Counted from the first letter of the stretch, positions 1 through 12,780 are shown. The stretch: DNA of 64,000 nt from Procambarus clarkii (GCF_040958095.1 NC_091172.1:29741070-29805069), one strand, 5' to 3'. Notes: generated by a model from the letters alone, not told the origin. Translations and numbers: made by a program.

Positions 1-218
1 TCTTGTTATCAAAATAAAAATATCTGAAAATTCTATATTAGATCGAACCAGAACTAAAATATAAATTAAAGTCAACCATAAATAATAGTTTATAATTGAA
101 TCAGGTTTTTATGATAAAAAGACTATAACGTAAACCGCGACAATGAAACCAAAGGTATGTTGGAGTGTGTTTTTTCAGTTGAGGGTTCCATGCCGGTGCT
201 GCGTATCTGGGAGTGGCT

Positions 219-466
219 CACATCATCACCAGCAACACCACCATCATCACTATCACCACCAGTAACATCATCACGACAACCATTATCACCAACACCATCA
301 CCACTGCCAACATAACGGGGTGAGAATAGCTTGAGCTACCTCATCCCTTTGTGTGTATTTTACCTCAATAAACGTATTTCAATTTCTGCCAACATCATCA
401 CCATCACCATCAACACCACCACCATCACCACCATCACCTCCGTCAGCACAATACCGCCACCACCAT
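219..466. repeat. CAC/CAT triplet microsatellite, split by a LINE tail
   Basis: Imperfect CAC/CAT/ACC triplets run over about 219-300 and again 395-466, interrupted by a LINE 3' tail. The first 218 bases hold only AT-rich sequence in which I see nothing. Confidence 0.85.
314..392 (+). mobile_element. LINE family A 3' end (UTR tail)
   Basis: This segment reads ggggtgagaatagcttgagc, then a tract ending in cctcaataaacgtatttc. The same order occurs at 20376-20455 (+) and, reverse-complemented, at 15965-16045 and 52972-53040. Four copies that all end with an AATAAA-like box are what 3'-anchored LINE insertions look like. No coding part is attached to this copy. Confidence 0.65.
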
Positions 467-2340
467 GAGACTCGTGAAATGGACTGAAGACTACCTCACA
501 GGGAGGAAAGCCAAGGTCTGCTTCAACGGAGCAGCCTCGAGAACAATGAGTATGGAACTCGGGGCCCCCCTAAAGGAGGGGTCTTGAGCCCCTCACACTA
601 TTCAAAATACTTATGAACACCATTGCAAATATTGACTTTCCGGAAGGAACACAACAAGTGGGATATGCAGATGATGTACTAATACAAGCCCCAACCTTGA
701 GGAGAAATAAAAGTCCTTTGAGCTCCTTAGAAGGAAATGTGTTGAACACGGTTTCACTCTCTCCCACAAACAAAACAAAAGCACATTGTCATCACAAGCG
801 AAGAGAAAATGAAGAACTACAAATTAATGGTGTAACACTTGAATGGGTTGACCACTATCGGTACCTTGGCGTCACTGTCGGCTCTAACAAGGGAAAGAAA
901 GAGGAGGTCAACCAACTCATACAAACATGCAAAAGTCGACTCAGGGCACTGAAAGCTATGACCTGGAATGGACATGGAGCCTCTATTGCCGTGCTTAAAA
1001 TGATGTACACAGCCTATGTGCGCTCCGTCATAGACTATGCCGCACCAGTTTTATGCACCTATCCCAAGCGATATGAATAAGCTTGAAAGCAGACAAAATG
1101 ACAATCATAACAATCATTCTTGGAGTCCCAAGAACTGCTGAAACATGTAATCTACGGGAGGAGTTGTGTCTCACCAGTGTTAGTAGCAGAATCAGGGAAC
1201 TGAATGCTAAGCTTGCAATTAAGATAGCCAGAGATCCCCATTACAATGATCTTGCCAAGAAAAAACTGAGTTCTGTGGTACTCACAGGAGGAAACAGGGA
1301 AAACAAACAATGGCAACACCGGTCAGTCTGCTACCTGGAAGAACTTCACCTGCTTGAACAAGCCCGTGAGCTCCTGCCTGTAGAGAGGTTACAACCCCTC
1401 CCCCCCCCCCCCCCGGGAGGACGACCCATGTAGGATTATTATCAACGAGATGACAATGAAAAAATCTAACATGATACCACAAGAAAAGAGCCACAAGTAT
1501 CTTGAGGAAATTTATAAAGAAGCTGCAAATGAATGAGATCAAATCTACACTGATGAGGTCAGCTAATCCTGCCAGTGACAGGGCTGGTGCAGCATACACT
1601 GTAATTAGGAATAATGTCTTTCAAAACGCAAGTGAAGAAAACACATATTGACAACTATGCATCTTCAACGCAAGTAGAACTAATTACCATTATTATAGCA
1701 TTAAAATTTCTTGAAAGAAACACTAACAGTGCAGTGATCTGCAGTGATTCAAAAGCAGCACTACAAAGCCTTAATAAACATCGGGCACAAAACCTTGCCA
1801 TAGTTGCTGAAATCAAGAGAGCTGTGAGAGTACTAACCAATCAGGGAAGAGTCGTCAAATTTCTGTGGATCCCCTCCCATGTTGGATTCTGGAAATGAAC
1901 GAGCAGATGTGCAGGCTGCTGAAGGAGACCATATTGTATACTGCATACCCACGACTCCTCTACATATTAGAGGTATTGTCAGGCAATATCCCCGTGACAA
2001 GGTAACTGAGGACAGAAGCACAAGCCAGTGAATCTGTACGATGGTACAATGCGGTTGCAGTTGGCGATCCTAATCATTATGAACGAAGAGGAGGTGGCCG
2101 CGGGAGAGAATCAGCAATAGCAAGAATTCCTCTTGGATACAAATATCCATGGAGATTCGGGATGGAAACAACAGTAGAGCAGCGGAGTTGCAGAATCTAT
2201 GATGAGAGTGACGGATACCGCCTTGACCACTACCTGAAACCCCCACATTGTTTGAGTTAGGAAAATACTGTCAAATATAAATGCTGTTCTCAAAAGATCC
2301 CCCCATTTTGCACCCGCAGGATAACGTAAGATTTTAAGAG
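463..2340 (+). mobile_element. Decayed LINE with RT and RNase H regions (family A, I-like)
   Basis: Conceptual translation gives, in order, a reverse transcriptase block (ELGAP before the catalytic box, then VGYADDVLIQ near 660-690), a C-terminal RT/thumb region (HYRYLGVTVGS near 855; YVRSVIDYAAP near 1015), and an RNase H region (VICSDSKAALQSL near 1735; LWIPSHVG near 1865). A tail motif GYKYPW lies near 2135. The RT starts abruptly at about 463, so the copy is 5'-truncated. The reading frame changes several times (a stop just before 590, another near 1080, a frame change near 1890) and a poly-C run sits at 1399, so it cannot be active. RT plus RNase H suggests the I/Nimb-type LINE group; the exact clade is inference. 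Confidence 0.8.
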
Positions 2341-2480
2341 TTGACAAAAGTTAATCTTCTTGTTTAATAAGCTGTTCACTTGAGACAGTTAAGCAAGTCC
2401 CAGCTGTGTCTGGGTACAAGTGACAGGATGAACAACCCAGCGGGTTTTCTTCCAATTGAGGGGGTGTTGTACATGCTGCT

Positions 2481-2730
2481 ATGGCGGTGTGTCCACTCAC
2501 AGGATGAGTGGCGCTGCCCAATACTGTCACTATGGCGGTGTGTCCACTCACAGGATGAGTGGCGCTGCCCAATACTGTCACTATGGCGGTGTGTCCACTC
2601 ACAAGATGAGTGGCGCTGCCCAATACTGTCACTATGGCGGTGTGTCCACTCACAGGATGAGTGGCGCTGCCCAATACTGTCACTATGGCGGTGTGTCCAC
2701 TCACAGGATGAGTGGCGCTGCCCAATAAGC
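2481..2730. repeat. 51-bp tandem repeat, five copies
   Basis: A 51-bp unit starting atggcggtgtgtccactcac begins at 2481, 2532, 2583, 2634 and 2685 with almost no divergence (the third copy has one change). Each unit contains the hairpin CCACTCA-cagga-TGAGTGG. Because 51 is a multiple of three, several frames on both strands stay open; these open frames are a by-product of the repeat, not genes. The near-identity suggests recent expansion. Confidence 0.95.
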
Positions 2731-2740
2731 TCGCCCCTAG

Positions 2741-2768
2741 GGTTAAACACCTAGGTAGGTGTTTAACC
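2741..2768. repeat. Perfect 12-bp inverted repeat (hairpin)
   Basis: GGTTAAACACCT and AGGTGTTTAACC face each other across a 4-base loop, directly after the 51-bp tandem array. It may be a remnant terminal repeat or a small cruciform-forming site; no function is visible. Confidence 0.8.
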
Positions 2769-2957
2769 TTAACTGATTAAACTACAAACCAATTAAGATT
2801 TCAAACAAGCTGAAAAGTGCAGAGGTGATTCAACACATTGAACAAAACCTTACTGAAGCCAAGATACGAGTCATAAATACTCCTCCACCGTCTAAGTAAG
2901 ACAGAAGTGAGTTACACTTAGTGGGCCAGCCAGAGGCTTGGGGCCCGCGCAGGAATA

Positions 2958-3035
2958 TTCCCTAAAAAAAAAAAAAAATCACCACCACCATCACCACCAC
3001 TACCACAGCCAGCACCACCACCATCACCTTCAGCA
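2958..3035. repeat. Poly-A plus CAC/CAT microsatellite
   Basis: An A run at about 2963-2977 is followed by CAC/CAT triplets. It abuts the LINE remnant that follows. Another CAC tract lies at about 3488-3555. Confidence 0.8.
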
Positions 3036-3055
3036 CAATTTGCAGACCAATTTTC

Positions 3056-3410
3056 AGACCATTAGTGGAATACGCAGCACCGGCATGGAATCCACACGTA
3101 AATATTACCACCCTAGAGAATAGAAGGAACAGAAAGGATATGATCACAATATCCGAGTTACTAAGGGGAATAGATAAGGTGGACAATGATAGCTTCTTCA
3201 AATTGAGGAGAAAGCAGGACAAGAGGACACGGGTGGAAGCTGGAAACGCAAATGAGCCGACGGAATGTAAGGAAATACTTGTACCTTGTACGGGCAGTCA
3301 ACAAGTGGAATGCACTGAAAGAAGGAGTCGTGGAAGCCACCTCCATCCACAACTTTAAGTCCAGATTCGACGAATAATTTGAATCTCAAAATAAATTATA
3401 ACGCAACGGG
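3056..3410 (+). mobile_element. LINE family C, C-terminal RT remnant
   Basis: The translation shows VEYAAPAWNPHV, then LLRGIDKVDNDSFFKLRR, then after a frame change NKWNALKEGVVEATS and FKSRFDE before a stop near 3375. This order (YAAPAW, IDKVD.DSFF.LRR, W..L.E.VVEA.S, FK.R.D) is the usual C-terminus of CR1/Jockey-type LINEs in arthropods. The copy is 5'-truncated with an internal deletion between the first two blocks. Confidence 0.8.
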
Positions 3411-3774
3411 CACAAAAGGGGCCACCAGGCGAGACACAAGAGCTACACCTCACTTTCCCCGACGTCACTTAGATAACCACTATCAGGTAAACCCCCACCA
3501 CCACCATCCATAAGCACTACCACCATCCATAAGCACTATCACCACAGCCTCTACGCATGGTAAGCCCTCCTTCAACAATTAATAATCCCGTAGAGCAATA
3601 ATCCATATACGAGGACATGTAATCCGCTGTGACAAGAGGTAATCCCCCCGGTAAATATCCTCCCCCATGTTAGGTGAAGCCTCAACTCCCCCCCAGAGGT
3701 CCGCTGGATAGAGGGGGAGAGGCAACAAAAATCACGAAAATCAGCTTACCCCAAGCTCAGGATGAAGGGAGAAT

Positions 3775-3870
3775 GGTGGGGGTGGGGCAGGGTGATGGTG
3801 GGGAGGTGAGGCAGGGTGATGGTGGGGAGAGAATGGTGGGGAGGTGAGCCAGGGTGATAGTGCAAGAATG
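3775..3870. repeat. G-rich minisatellite
   Basis: Imperfect units containing ggcagggtgatggtgggg repeat three to four times. The + strand has regularly spaced G runs and could form G-quadruplexes. Confidence 0.75.
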
Positions 3871-4039
3871 ATACATCATTCAGAATGAATGATACATTTT
3901 GTATCATCTATATAATACAAAAGATGTAACAAGTATAAAATACAATAGCTGTGTCAGGTATGTAATACAACTGGTCCATCTTGGTCCAAGAGCTCCTGGA
4001 CCAGGGTGACTTGACGTGACGCATCTTTGACCCACCACG

Positions 4040-4500
4040 ATCTAGGCGTCAGCGTGACGCATCACAACCCAGGTGAGACTAAGTGTGACGCAACACAACC
4101 CAGGTGAGACTAAGTGTGACGCAACACAACCCAGACGTCCCTCAGTGTGACGCAACACAACCCAAACGTCCCTCAGTGTGACGCAACAGAACCCAGACGT
4201 CCCTCAGCGTGACGCAACAGAACCCAGACGTCCTTCAGCGTGACGCAACACAACCCAGACGTCCCTCAGTGTGACGCAACACAACCCAGACGTCCCTCAG
4301 TGTGACGCAACACAACCCAGACGTCCCTCAGTGTGACGCAACACAACCCAGACGTCCTTCAGCGTGACGCAACAGAACCCAGACGTCCCTCAGCGTGACG
4401 CAACAGAACCCAGACGTCCCTCAGCGTGACGCAACAGAACCCAGACGTCCCTCAGCGTGACGCAACAGAACCCAGACGTCCTTCAGTGTGACTCAAAGTG
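4040..4500. repeat. 31-bp satellite, about 15 copies
   Basis: A unit reading tgacgcaacacaacccagac plus gtccctcag(c/t)g repeats head to tail every 31 bp. The first copies are more divergent (caggtgagactaag variant), and later copies alternate between gcaacacaac and gcaacagaac forms. The alternating variants suggest expansion of two-unit blocks. Confidence 0.9.
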
Positions 4501-4959
4501 CCCCAGTGAGCCCACCAGCCCGCCAGCCAGCCAGCACCGTCAAGAGAGATCACGTCCCTCACTACCACAACCCCCCAGACAAGTTCCCTCATAAAACAGG
4601 CCATTCACGTCCTCTTTATTATTCGGGGAAAGCAGGGGACCAGCCCCCCAAAAAGGACTATAAAAGCCAACCTTATTGGAAAGTTTAATTAATTTTCCGC
4701 TGAAGACAACAACGTTAAAACTGTGTTGACGGACTTGAGACACACTCACGTCCTAGAAAGTAAAATGCAGCAGGGACAGCCTTACTTGAGTGCCTTGTTA
4801 ACGAGGTCAAGTACATAAGGAAAGGCAGTTCTTTGTGGATTATTTGACCCATGAGTGCTTACCTAACAAAAGCTTACATCAAAAGTTCATCATCAGCGGC
4901 GAATGTGAAGCTGGTTAACATCAGAACTGTCTGTAGAAACTAGTGTAAGGAATCATTTA

Positions 4960-5130
4960 GAAATTTGTGCACCACATATGTGAGACCAATCCTGGAGTAT
5001 GCGGCTCCAGCATGGATTCCATATCTTGGCAAGCTTAAGATGAAGCTGGAGAAGGCTCAAAGGTATGCCACTAGACTAGTCCCAGAATTAAGAGGCATGA
5101 GTTACGAGGAAGGGGCTCGGAACTCATGCC
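4960..5130 (+). mobile_element. LINE family C fragment
   Basis: The open stretch reads YVRPILEYAAPAW, then LEKAQRYATRLVPELRGMSYEE, which matches the same RT C-terminal segment seen at 3056-3410 and 47838-47960. It ends in a pyrimidine-rich low-complexity tract (5140-5260). Confidence 0.75.
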
Positions 5131-5723
5131 CCTCTTACCCCACTCCATCCTTACTTCTCTTATCTCTTACTTTCTACCTCCCTTCTCTTGCCTTCTCCCT
5201 TCCCTCGCCTCCCCTCTTTTACCCTCGTCTTTCCTCTCTCTTTTAGCCTCTCTTCCTCTCGGTACTTTCCCTGCTACTCCGAATGTTGCTTGTTGAGGCT
5301 ACGCGGGCGGGCGTATCAACTCTTGCGATGTAAACACAGAGAGGTCGGTTAAGGTCCGCTTCCTGGGTCCCGTCGTTATGAAAGTGAACTAAAGTAAATG
5401 ATTTACATATTTAATTTCATACAACGCATTTCCGTTAGAAATAAGGACGTGAATCCGATTTTTTTTTAGTTTGAAAATCGATGTGGGAATAAAATTTCAC
5501 GGGACAAAATTCGAAAGAGCATAAAATCGAGGGAATACAGTACTTTTTCCTCTACTATATTTCCCTGCTATTTTCTCCCCTCTCTTACCATCTTTATCTC
5601 TTTTTGTCTGATCTCTTTCTCTCTCTCCCTTTCTCTTTTCTTCCGTTTTCTCCTTATTTCCCTCTTTTTTCCCCTTCTTTTTCTTTCCCACATTTTCTTC
5701 TAAGTTATTTCCCTATTTATTTC

Positions 5724-6496
<773 letters not shown>

Positions 6497-6599
6497 CTGG
6501 TGTTCTACAACCCAACCCATCACTACATCCCTTCCCGCTTACCAAAGAATGGAGGTAATTATCGCATGTCGTTAAGCCCACGACCAGGCCACTTTATCT

Positions 6600-6715
6600 G
6601 CACCCCCTGTCATCACCATCAGCTGTCACTGTCATCGTTACCATCAGCGATCACCTTCACCATCAGCCGTCACTTTCTTCATCACCATAACCCATTATAT
6701 TCATCACATTAGTAA
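6600..6715. repeat. CAT/CAC-rich low-complexity tract
   Basis: Repeated catcaccatcagc-like motifs; no coding signal. Confidence 0.6.
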
Positions 6716-6982
6716 TCTTGTTCAACGTCACCAGCTGTCACCATCTCAAGAGATATTGTGGAGGTCAGCAGTGTTCAAGAACTGTGGCGAGGACTCTTGT
6801 CATGAACCGATGAAGTGGCCTCCAATGTGTTACGAGAAAACTCCAGAAACTGACGTGATGCTCCTGTGAGAACACTCCAAAGTGCTATGTTCCTGTGAAC
6901 CAGCCCGTCGTCCTCTTAAGATTTTCCCCAACTTCAGGAAAACGGTCAATGTGAAAAGAGTGATTTGAAGGCAACAATGTTA

Positions 6983-7112
6983 CCTAGCAGTAAATAGGTA
7001 CCTGGGAGTTAGACAGCTGCTACGGGCTGCTTCCTGGGGGTGGAGGCCAGGTCGAGGACCGGGCCGCGGGGACACTAAGCCCCGAAATTATCTCAAGATA
7101 ACCTCAAGAAGG
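6983..7112. mobile_element. SINE-like dispersed repeat (core and 3' part)
   Basis: The segment contains cctagcagtaaataggtacc, then gggctgcttcctgggggtgg, and ends in tctcaagataacctcaagaa. The same core (cacctagcagt...ggtacc) recurs near 37778 and 53677, the latter behind a tRNA-like B box. I recall this as a common decapod interspersed repeat; the SINE assignment rests on the tRNA-like head of the 53.6-kb copy. Confidence 0.6.
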
Positions 7113-8130
7113 ACACATACAATCGTCATACTTCAGGATATTGGCTAAAAATAAATACAAGACTTTCAGGCGTAGTTGATAAGTCGTCCTTTGGTGACAA
7201 ATGAAAAACAAGAACCAAAAAGAGTTTAAATGCGTGAACATATATCCACGAAAGAGGAACAGGGCAAACCTTTGAAAAGGGAAATGTTGTAAACTCTTTG
7301 GAGGTAGATTGTGGAGAAAACTTTAAAGAGAGAAGGTTTGTTGCATATTTTTGGGTCCTACAAGAGCCAAAAGGATATATATAATCAAGCGAGCAGAAAT
7401 GGAATTTGGAAACGATTGAGTCCTTTTCTTCAATCGCGACCTTTGAAGGGCGGTGAACGATGCTAAGTTTGGGCACAAAGTAAACTGCGTCGGAATGTGA
7501 ATAGCGGAGTTATATGAGAATGGCTGAAACGTCAGAATGAATAGGCATATGGCTGAATGACTGGATCAGTGTGAAAGGAGGCATCTTAGAATGGCCACAT
7601 CAGTGTGAATGTTATGTATAGCAGAGCAATTTCTACCTGCAAGGCCTTGTTTTTATTTTGCGAGGCTACTGTACCAGAATTATTTTCGTGAACACATGTC
7701 CTCTTAAAATAAGGAGGCAGCAGTGACAGTAAACATGACACGCCATGTTTACACGCTGTAAATACTTCATCCGTGTTTACTTAAATCATATTTACGACCC
7801 AAAAAGGAATAATTATCTCCCTCGTAGAACAAAAATGACAACTAAAATTATTTCAAAATATACTTGAATGCTCGGACGAATATATAACAGCCTGGCAAGC
7901 AAAGATATGAGATGAAACAAAGAGATCATCTCTCTATGTTTGAATTGCTTGTCCATTCCACCGCCTGGATATGGCCATATAAGCGCGAGCGACACAGTCG
8001 TAACCGAGTCCAAATAATCAACTCTCTCTCCACCACCTCCTCGTCTGTCATGCCCGTCGTGGCGGGGGACGGGTCCCTGGTGGTGGTATTCTTCACGCTC
8101 CTCGTCTCTGGGTGGAAACAGGAGATAATA
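7113..8130. other. No gene recognised
   Basis: The 116-residue minus-strand open stretch at 7126-7476 has no recognisable domain and no splice support. I see only unique AT-rich DNA and a short region with decapod-type repeat character. Confidence 0.5.
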
Positions 8131-8136
8131 TGTGCA

Positions 8137-8375
8137 CTCACCTAGTTGTGCTTGCAGGGGTTGAGCTCTGGCTCTTTGGTCCCGCCTCTCAACTGTCAAT
8201 TAACTGTTTACTAACTATATTTTTCCTCTCCACACCACACACACACACACCCCAGGTAGCAGCCCGTGACAGCTGACTAACTCCCAGGTACCTATTTACT
8301 GTTAGGTAACAGGGGCATTCAGGGTGAAAGAAACTTTGCCCATTTGTTTCTGCCTGGTGCGGGTATATCATTATA
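8137..8375. mobile_element. Dispersed repeat fragments
   Basis: The stretch cacctagttgtgcttgcagg followed by gttgagctctggctctttgg reappears in reverse and degraded form around 42757-42835. The following part (ggtacctatttactg...ggtgaaagaaactt) reappears around 43420-43480. Two copies of each support dispersed repeats. Confidence 0.55.
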
Positions 8376-8513
8376 TAACAACCTACAATTCCCTTCCGTA
8401 CTTATTTTCATATCTAGTTTTACATCGCTCGGGCTCCTGTACGTAAGACAGAGAGTGAGAGAGGGTTTATGAGGGAGCGTTGGCGAGAGGAAGCGTGAAC
8501 GAAAGCACGACCT

Positions 8514-8514
<1 letters not shown>

Positions 8515-8572
<58 letters not shown>
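8515..8572. repeat. (GA)n microsatellite
   Basis: About 50 bp of pure GA, followed to about 8935 by purine-rich low-complexity DNA with G runs. The open frames on the opposite strand are Ser/Pro/Leu artefacts. Confidence 0.95.
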
Positions 8573-9029
8573 GGCATGACGGAAGGAAAACAGTAAGAGG
8601 AGACAGTGATGGACACACCTCTCCTCTCCGTGCCTGGGAAAATGCACTTTGAAACCCCCGTTGTTATTAAGCATTATGGACGACGACGAGAGCGGACGGT
8701 AAAAAACAGATCCAAGGGAAAGCAGCGAGGAAGACGGGGAAATAAAATAGAGGAAAAAAAGATGGGAGGTGGAGAGAGAGGGAGGCGGGGAGTGAGGGAG
8801 AGGGAGTAAAAACAGGCGGGGAGTGAGAGAGGAAGTGGGAGGCAGGGGGGATAGAAAGGTAGAAAGTGAAGGACGGAGAGGGAGGGGGGGGGCAAGGGTG
8901 GGAGAGAGGGGAAGAGCGAGCCCCGAAAGAATAAACTTCAAAAGTTTCTATCTGTAACACCCACCCCATCTCACCTTCCTCGTCACCTCTCTACAGAGGC
9001 TAAAGTTCCTAGCAACAGGAATTTTGACA

Positions 9030-9290
9030 TTTGTTTTTTTCCAAACCAGCAAGTTAAGGGTCCTCTGGTAGGTTAGGAGGGCAGGAAGTTCTCCTAAGGT
9101 TTCAAAACGTCATGAACACCGTTAATTGAAAGTTTCCTCTCCTAACAGCCTAAGCCAGAGCACCCAAAACAGAAAACGGGACAATACGTCACTTTCGCCA
9201 GCCGATTTAATTTCGAATTACGTCGATTTTTAGCCTGAGTGCGCATACGGGCGAAAAGCGACGTAATTAGTAAGAGGAATGGGTTGCACT
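9030..9290. other. Possible dispersed repeat, unclassified
   Basis: The stretch around ggcaggaagttctcctaagg, and the cgacgtaatt-type words, look like decapod repeat sequence from memory, but there is no second copy in the window to prove it. Confidence 0.3.
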
Positions 9291-9631
9291 GTAGGCTACA
9301 GAGGAAGAGAATAGAAGGTCTTGAAGATTAACCATATTATTATTATTCTCTAAATACCCCGGGACCTCACAAAGCACCAACACCATCTGTTGCAAGCGGT
9401 GTAATTGTATTTATTCCCTCCTTAAACACACATTTCACGTACGTTATTAAAAATTTTGGAATACACGGACGCAAAAATAACAAAATAAAACTAGTTCAAA
9501 TACGAGAGAGGAGGAGAAAGTGCACGGCACAGATGTTTTGAATGGTACTCAAACAAACACTGGTGAGTGCAATGCAGCTATTTGAAATACACATGAAACA
9601 CATCATACAACATGGAATAAATTTGATCAAC

Positions 9632-9750
9632 TCACCAGATAATGGTGCCAGTCTCCAGTGACAATGAGGAAACTGAGGTGGACACCTGCAGCGGGCACCC
9701 CCACCGGCCGCCGGCTCCAGCGCCTCTCTGAGGGCGCCGGAGACGCTCAC
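9632..9750 (-). other. Possible orphan exon (GC-rich, - strand)
   Basis: A GC-rich patch in an AT-rich setting ends, on the minus strand, in TATCTG followed by GTGAGT, a perfect splice donor. AG dinucleotides that could serve as acceptors lie about 110 bases upstream. All three frames are open over the patch, so the frame cannot be fixed. I recognise no protein. It could be an internal exon of a gene outside the window, or chance. Confidence 0.25.
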
Positions 9751-9898
9751 AAAACACCAAGGAAATCTTCTCTTGCAAACATTCCCTCATACACAACATA
9801 CTTGCAAACACTAACAAATCAACCATAAAAATTAACATTGAAAAATCAAACAAACTGATATTTGAATTAAAGAAAACATTAATAAAAAAATAAAAGCT

Positions 9899-10005
9899 AT
9901 TACACACAGAAATCACAATAGCGTATGCATCAAATGAACAAATCCACAAGGGCCGATTCAACGGTTCAAATCCTCTTCACGGCCCTTGTGGATTTGTTCA
10001 AATAA
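9899..10005. mobile_element. Two tRNA-derived SINE pieces head to head
   Basis: Left piece: reverse tail with aaatcacaat and aacaaatccacaagggcc. Right piece: forward B-box-like ggttcaaatcctc followed by cggcccttgtggatttgtt. The two arms are reverse complements, giving a foldback. Related copies: 21995-22065, 23466-23535 and 27778-27862. Confidence 0.7.
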
Positions 10006-11848
10006 AAGCCAGATATTACATACCATACATTGTACAAAAAATGGAATGGAATTACATTGAACAGTTCAATGTTACAAGTTACCCGTCCTCATAATGTACC
10101 AGCATTTGTTCGCTACATTAACCGCAGCGTTCAAACTCAATTTCTTTTCTGGAATTTAGACGATACAGTTCGCATGCATTCCTTGAATAGTGGTTTTTTT
10201 CAGGCATGAGATATTAAGCGAATTTATCTACAGTTGTACACTTACATTTTGGCAAAACCATTTCATATTAGACGTTTATCAACTCGTGAGAGAGGCTGAC
10301 AAAAAACCCTTAGCCTAATCTAATCTCCACCTAATTAGCCCAAGGAAGGGTTCATTATATAATTAAATCAACGTAACAAAACACTTTTCCTAACCTTAAA
10401 TATGCACAATCCTCCTATATATATAATGATGTTAATATTTGCCTTATAGTCTTGGAGTGGAGGATGGATTAGAGAAATTAAGCACCACTTAAATAAGTTA
10501 TTCCGTCGTTAGTAACTTGGCCAGATTAGGTATGGTTAAGTTAGGCTAGGCATATTAGGCTATTCTTGGCCAGATATGTTACATAAAGTTAGGGTTGCTC
10601 AGGTGAGGCAAGGCTAATTATGTGAGGTTCGTCATATTCATTGAAATATTAGCAGAGGTCCAAACAAAAGAGTATATATTGTGTGGTTTCCGCCATCAGC
10701 TGGGCCGTGCCTGCATAGAGGCCAGTCATGATGCTTTAAGGTGTTGATGGGGTAGGCTTCTGATTTTTCCTGACATCGGACAACTCACCAATTATACAGA
10801 ACCGCGATATTCCAATTAATTTAATTCCATCTCCCCCTACCCTTAACGGTTGTACTGAGGCAATCACAGTAAAAGTTGCCCATTAACACAAGCTCTATCA
10901 ACCATCCAACCAGAAATTTCTAGCGCTTACATACGTGAACAGAGCAAGGGGTATACACACTGAGAGGTGTACCCAGCTTCAAGGTGAATATGCACTCAAG
11001 AGTTTACTTTAGTCCTGGGCTACGTTCAAGACTAAAGTTCTACTAAACAATATTTGGTTGTGAGTGCGCTATGGTGGTGCGCTTAATAACACTCCCAAGG
11101 TAGGCAATGTGATTGTTATTAAGGAGAGTGGGAGTATTATTAAGGTCATTATTTGATTACGAATTTGGTGTTACAACACCATATTCATCATCAATTTGGT
11201 ACCATCAACTAGGAACCAGATAACAAGGGTTTACAAAGAGAAATTTAAACTCAAGGGAATTCTGAATGCGTCAGGATGTTTGTTTACAAAATGACATCAA
11301 TTTTCGAGACGTTGACAGCCGACTAATTAATATTTCTTATAAATGTAACTTTTAGTATTAATAAGCACTCTAAGAATTTAGTTTCCTTTGAGTTTCATGT
11401 GATACCGCCATGACCCAACATTATCCTGGAGAGGCTACTGTAAAAGGAATGTTACCACCACAAACTCCAAGTCCTCTTCCGAAGCAGAGTCTCTCGGGAA
11501 TAACCTCCGATGGAAGATTGATGCTGCCGATGTAACCAAATTATTTCCACAACAGTGTACTAGTGGACCTTGCAATCGTGGGTAATTCAATTAGCAATTG
11601 CAGATTGTGTTCTGAGAACATGGAACTTAATAACCTAGCCCCGGTTCTAGCCTCGTAAATGAAATCAAAACATAGTTGTTCTTAACAGAACTTAGACGCG
11701 AAAATTATCAATACGTTAAGAAAAAGAAAATTAACATGAAGGATACACATTTTTGAACAACAAAAACCAACATGCACACATCTTTAACTATGTACTGCAT
11801 GTTTTGATAGTTAAGCTTCACTAATTTTGTGATTTTTGTTTAGTCTAT
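10006..11848. other. No gene recognised
   Basis: AT-rich sequence with degenerate TTAGG-like words (about 10520-10620, ttaggctaggcatattaggc). No open frame or splice pattern that I can support. Confidence 0.5.
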
Positions 11849-11849
11849 T

Positions 11850-11945
11850 TGGGTTCTGGTCTCCACGCTGTGTACAGCTGGGTTCTGGTCTCCACGCTGT
11901 GTACAGCTGGGTTCTGGTCTCCAAGATGTGTTGTGTTCCCTCCCC
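11850..11945. repeat. 31-bp tandem repeat, three copies
   Basis: Three head-to-tail copies of gggttctggtctccacgctg followed by tgtacagct; the third copy diverges at its end. Confidence 0.9.
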
Positions 11946-12694
11946 GTGTAAGTGTCTTAAGGTTGTGTACGAGCCTTAAGACTGCGTTTCCTCCTCGTGT
12001 GAGAATCTTAAGGCTGTCTTCCCTCTCCGAGATAATTAAAATGGTGTTCCCTCTACGCCACCATTACTAAGAGGAGGACCGGAGAGGCAAGTGAACTGCC
12101 ATTAAAAAGTTAGGAGGGTCAATGCTCCACGCGAGATGTACCTTTTGCTGCTTCAAAGACCCAGGTAATTCTCCGATGCGAGCGCCATCTGCAATGTTTA
12201 CCAAGTATTACTATGGTATGTGCATCCCTCGCACCCTTATTTGAGGGTATTTGGAAGTTTTATGACCATTCGACTACATCTTCACGATCCTAAGTTGCGA
12301 AATTTTGATTAAAAAAAAACACCAAGAAGTTCCTGGAAACTGTCATTGAAATTTACAGCACATTTAGTAGCGTTACCGGGCGTTAGTGAGCCATGAACTC
12401 CCGACTTAGCCATTAGTACAAGACGTAAGCTTTAAACAGGAGTAAAGCCGTGAAGAGGCTATCTTAAGCTGGCGACATGGATACAAGACACATCGTACAG
12501 AAGACAACATTTTTACGTTTAGTATATAAATTATTGGTCAATATTCAAACCAAATGTTGAATTGCTCGTTACTGATTCGTACACCTCTATGACTATTTTG
12601 ATTTATTTACTTGTAATTTTAATTTTCGCTTTGTTTAATATTATATTCTGGCTTATTTGATATTTAAAATAATTTATTTTATTATTATCTAACT

Positions 12695-12780
12695 CTGAGT
12701 GTTAGTGGCTTTGCAAGAATGTCAAAATACCAATCCTATGTAATTTCACCAACTTGAATACCTTCCTGTGAATAAATAAT
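12695..12780 (+). mobile_element. LINE-type 3' tail
   Basis: Contains gtgttagtggctttgcaaga, then a tract ending in gtgaataaataattatta. The same order occurs at 24235-24310 and 48430-48480. It lies just upstream of gene 1's promoter block. Confidence 0.5.

Noticed and set aside
2351-2754. Four overlapping 90-124 residue frames on both strands
   Set aside because: Produced by a 51-bp tandem repeat whose length is a multiple of three.
2484-4500. CRISPR array
   Set aside because: The tandem repeats lack unique spacers between units, and the genome is eukaryotic.
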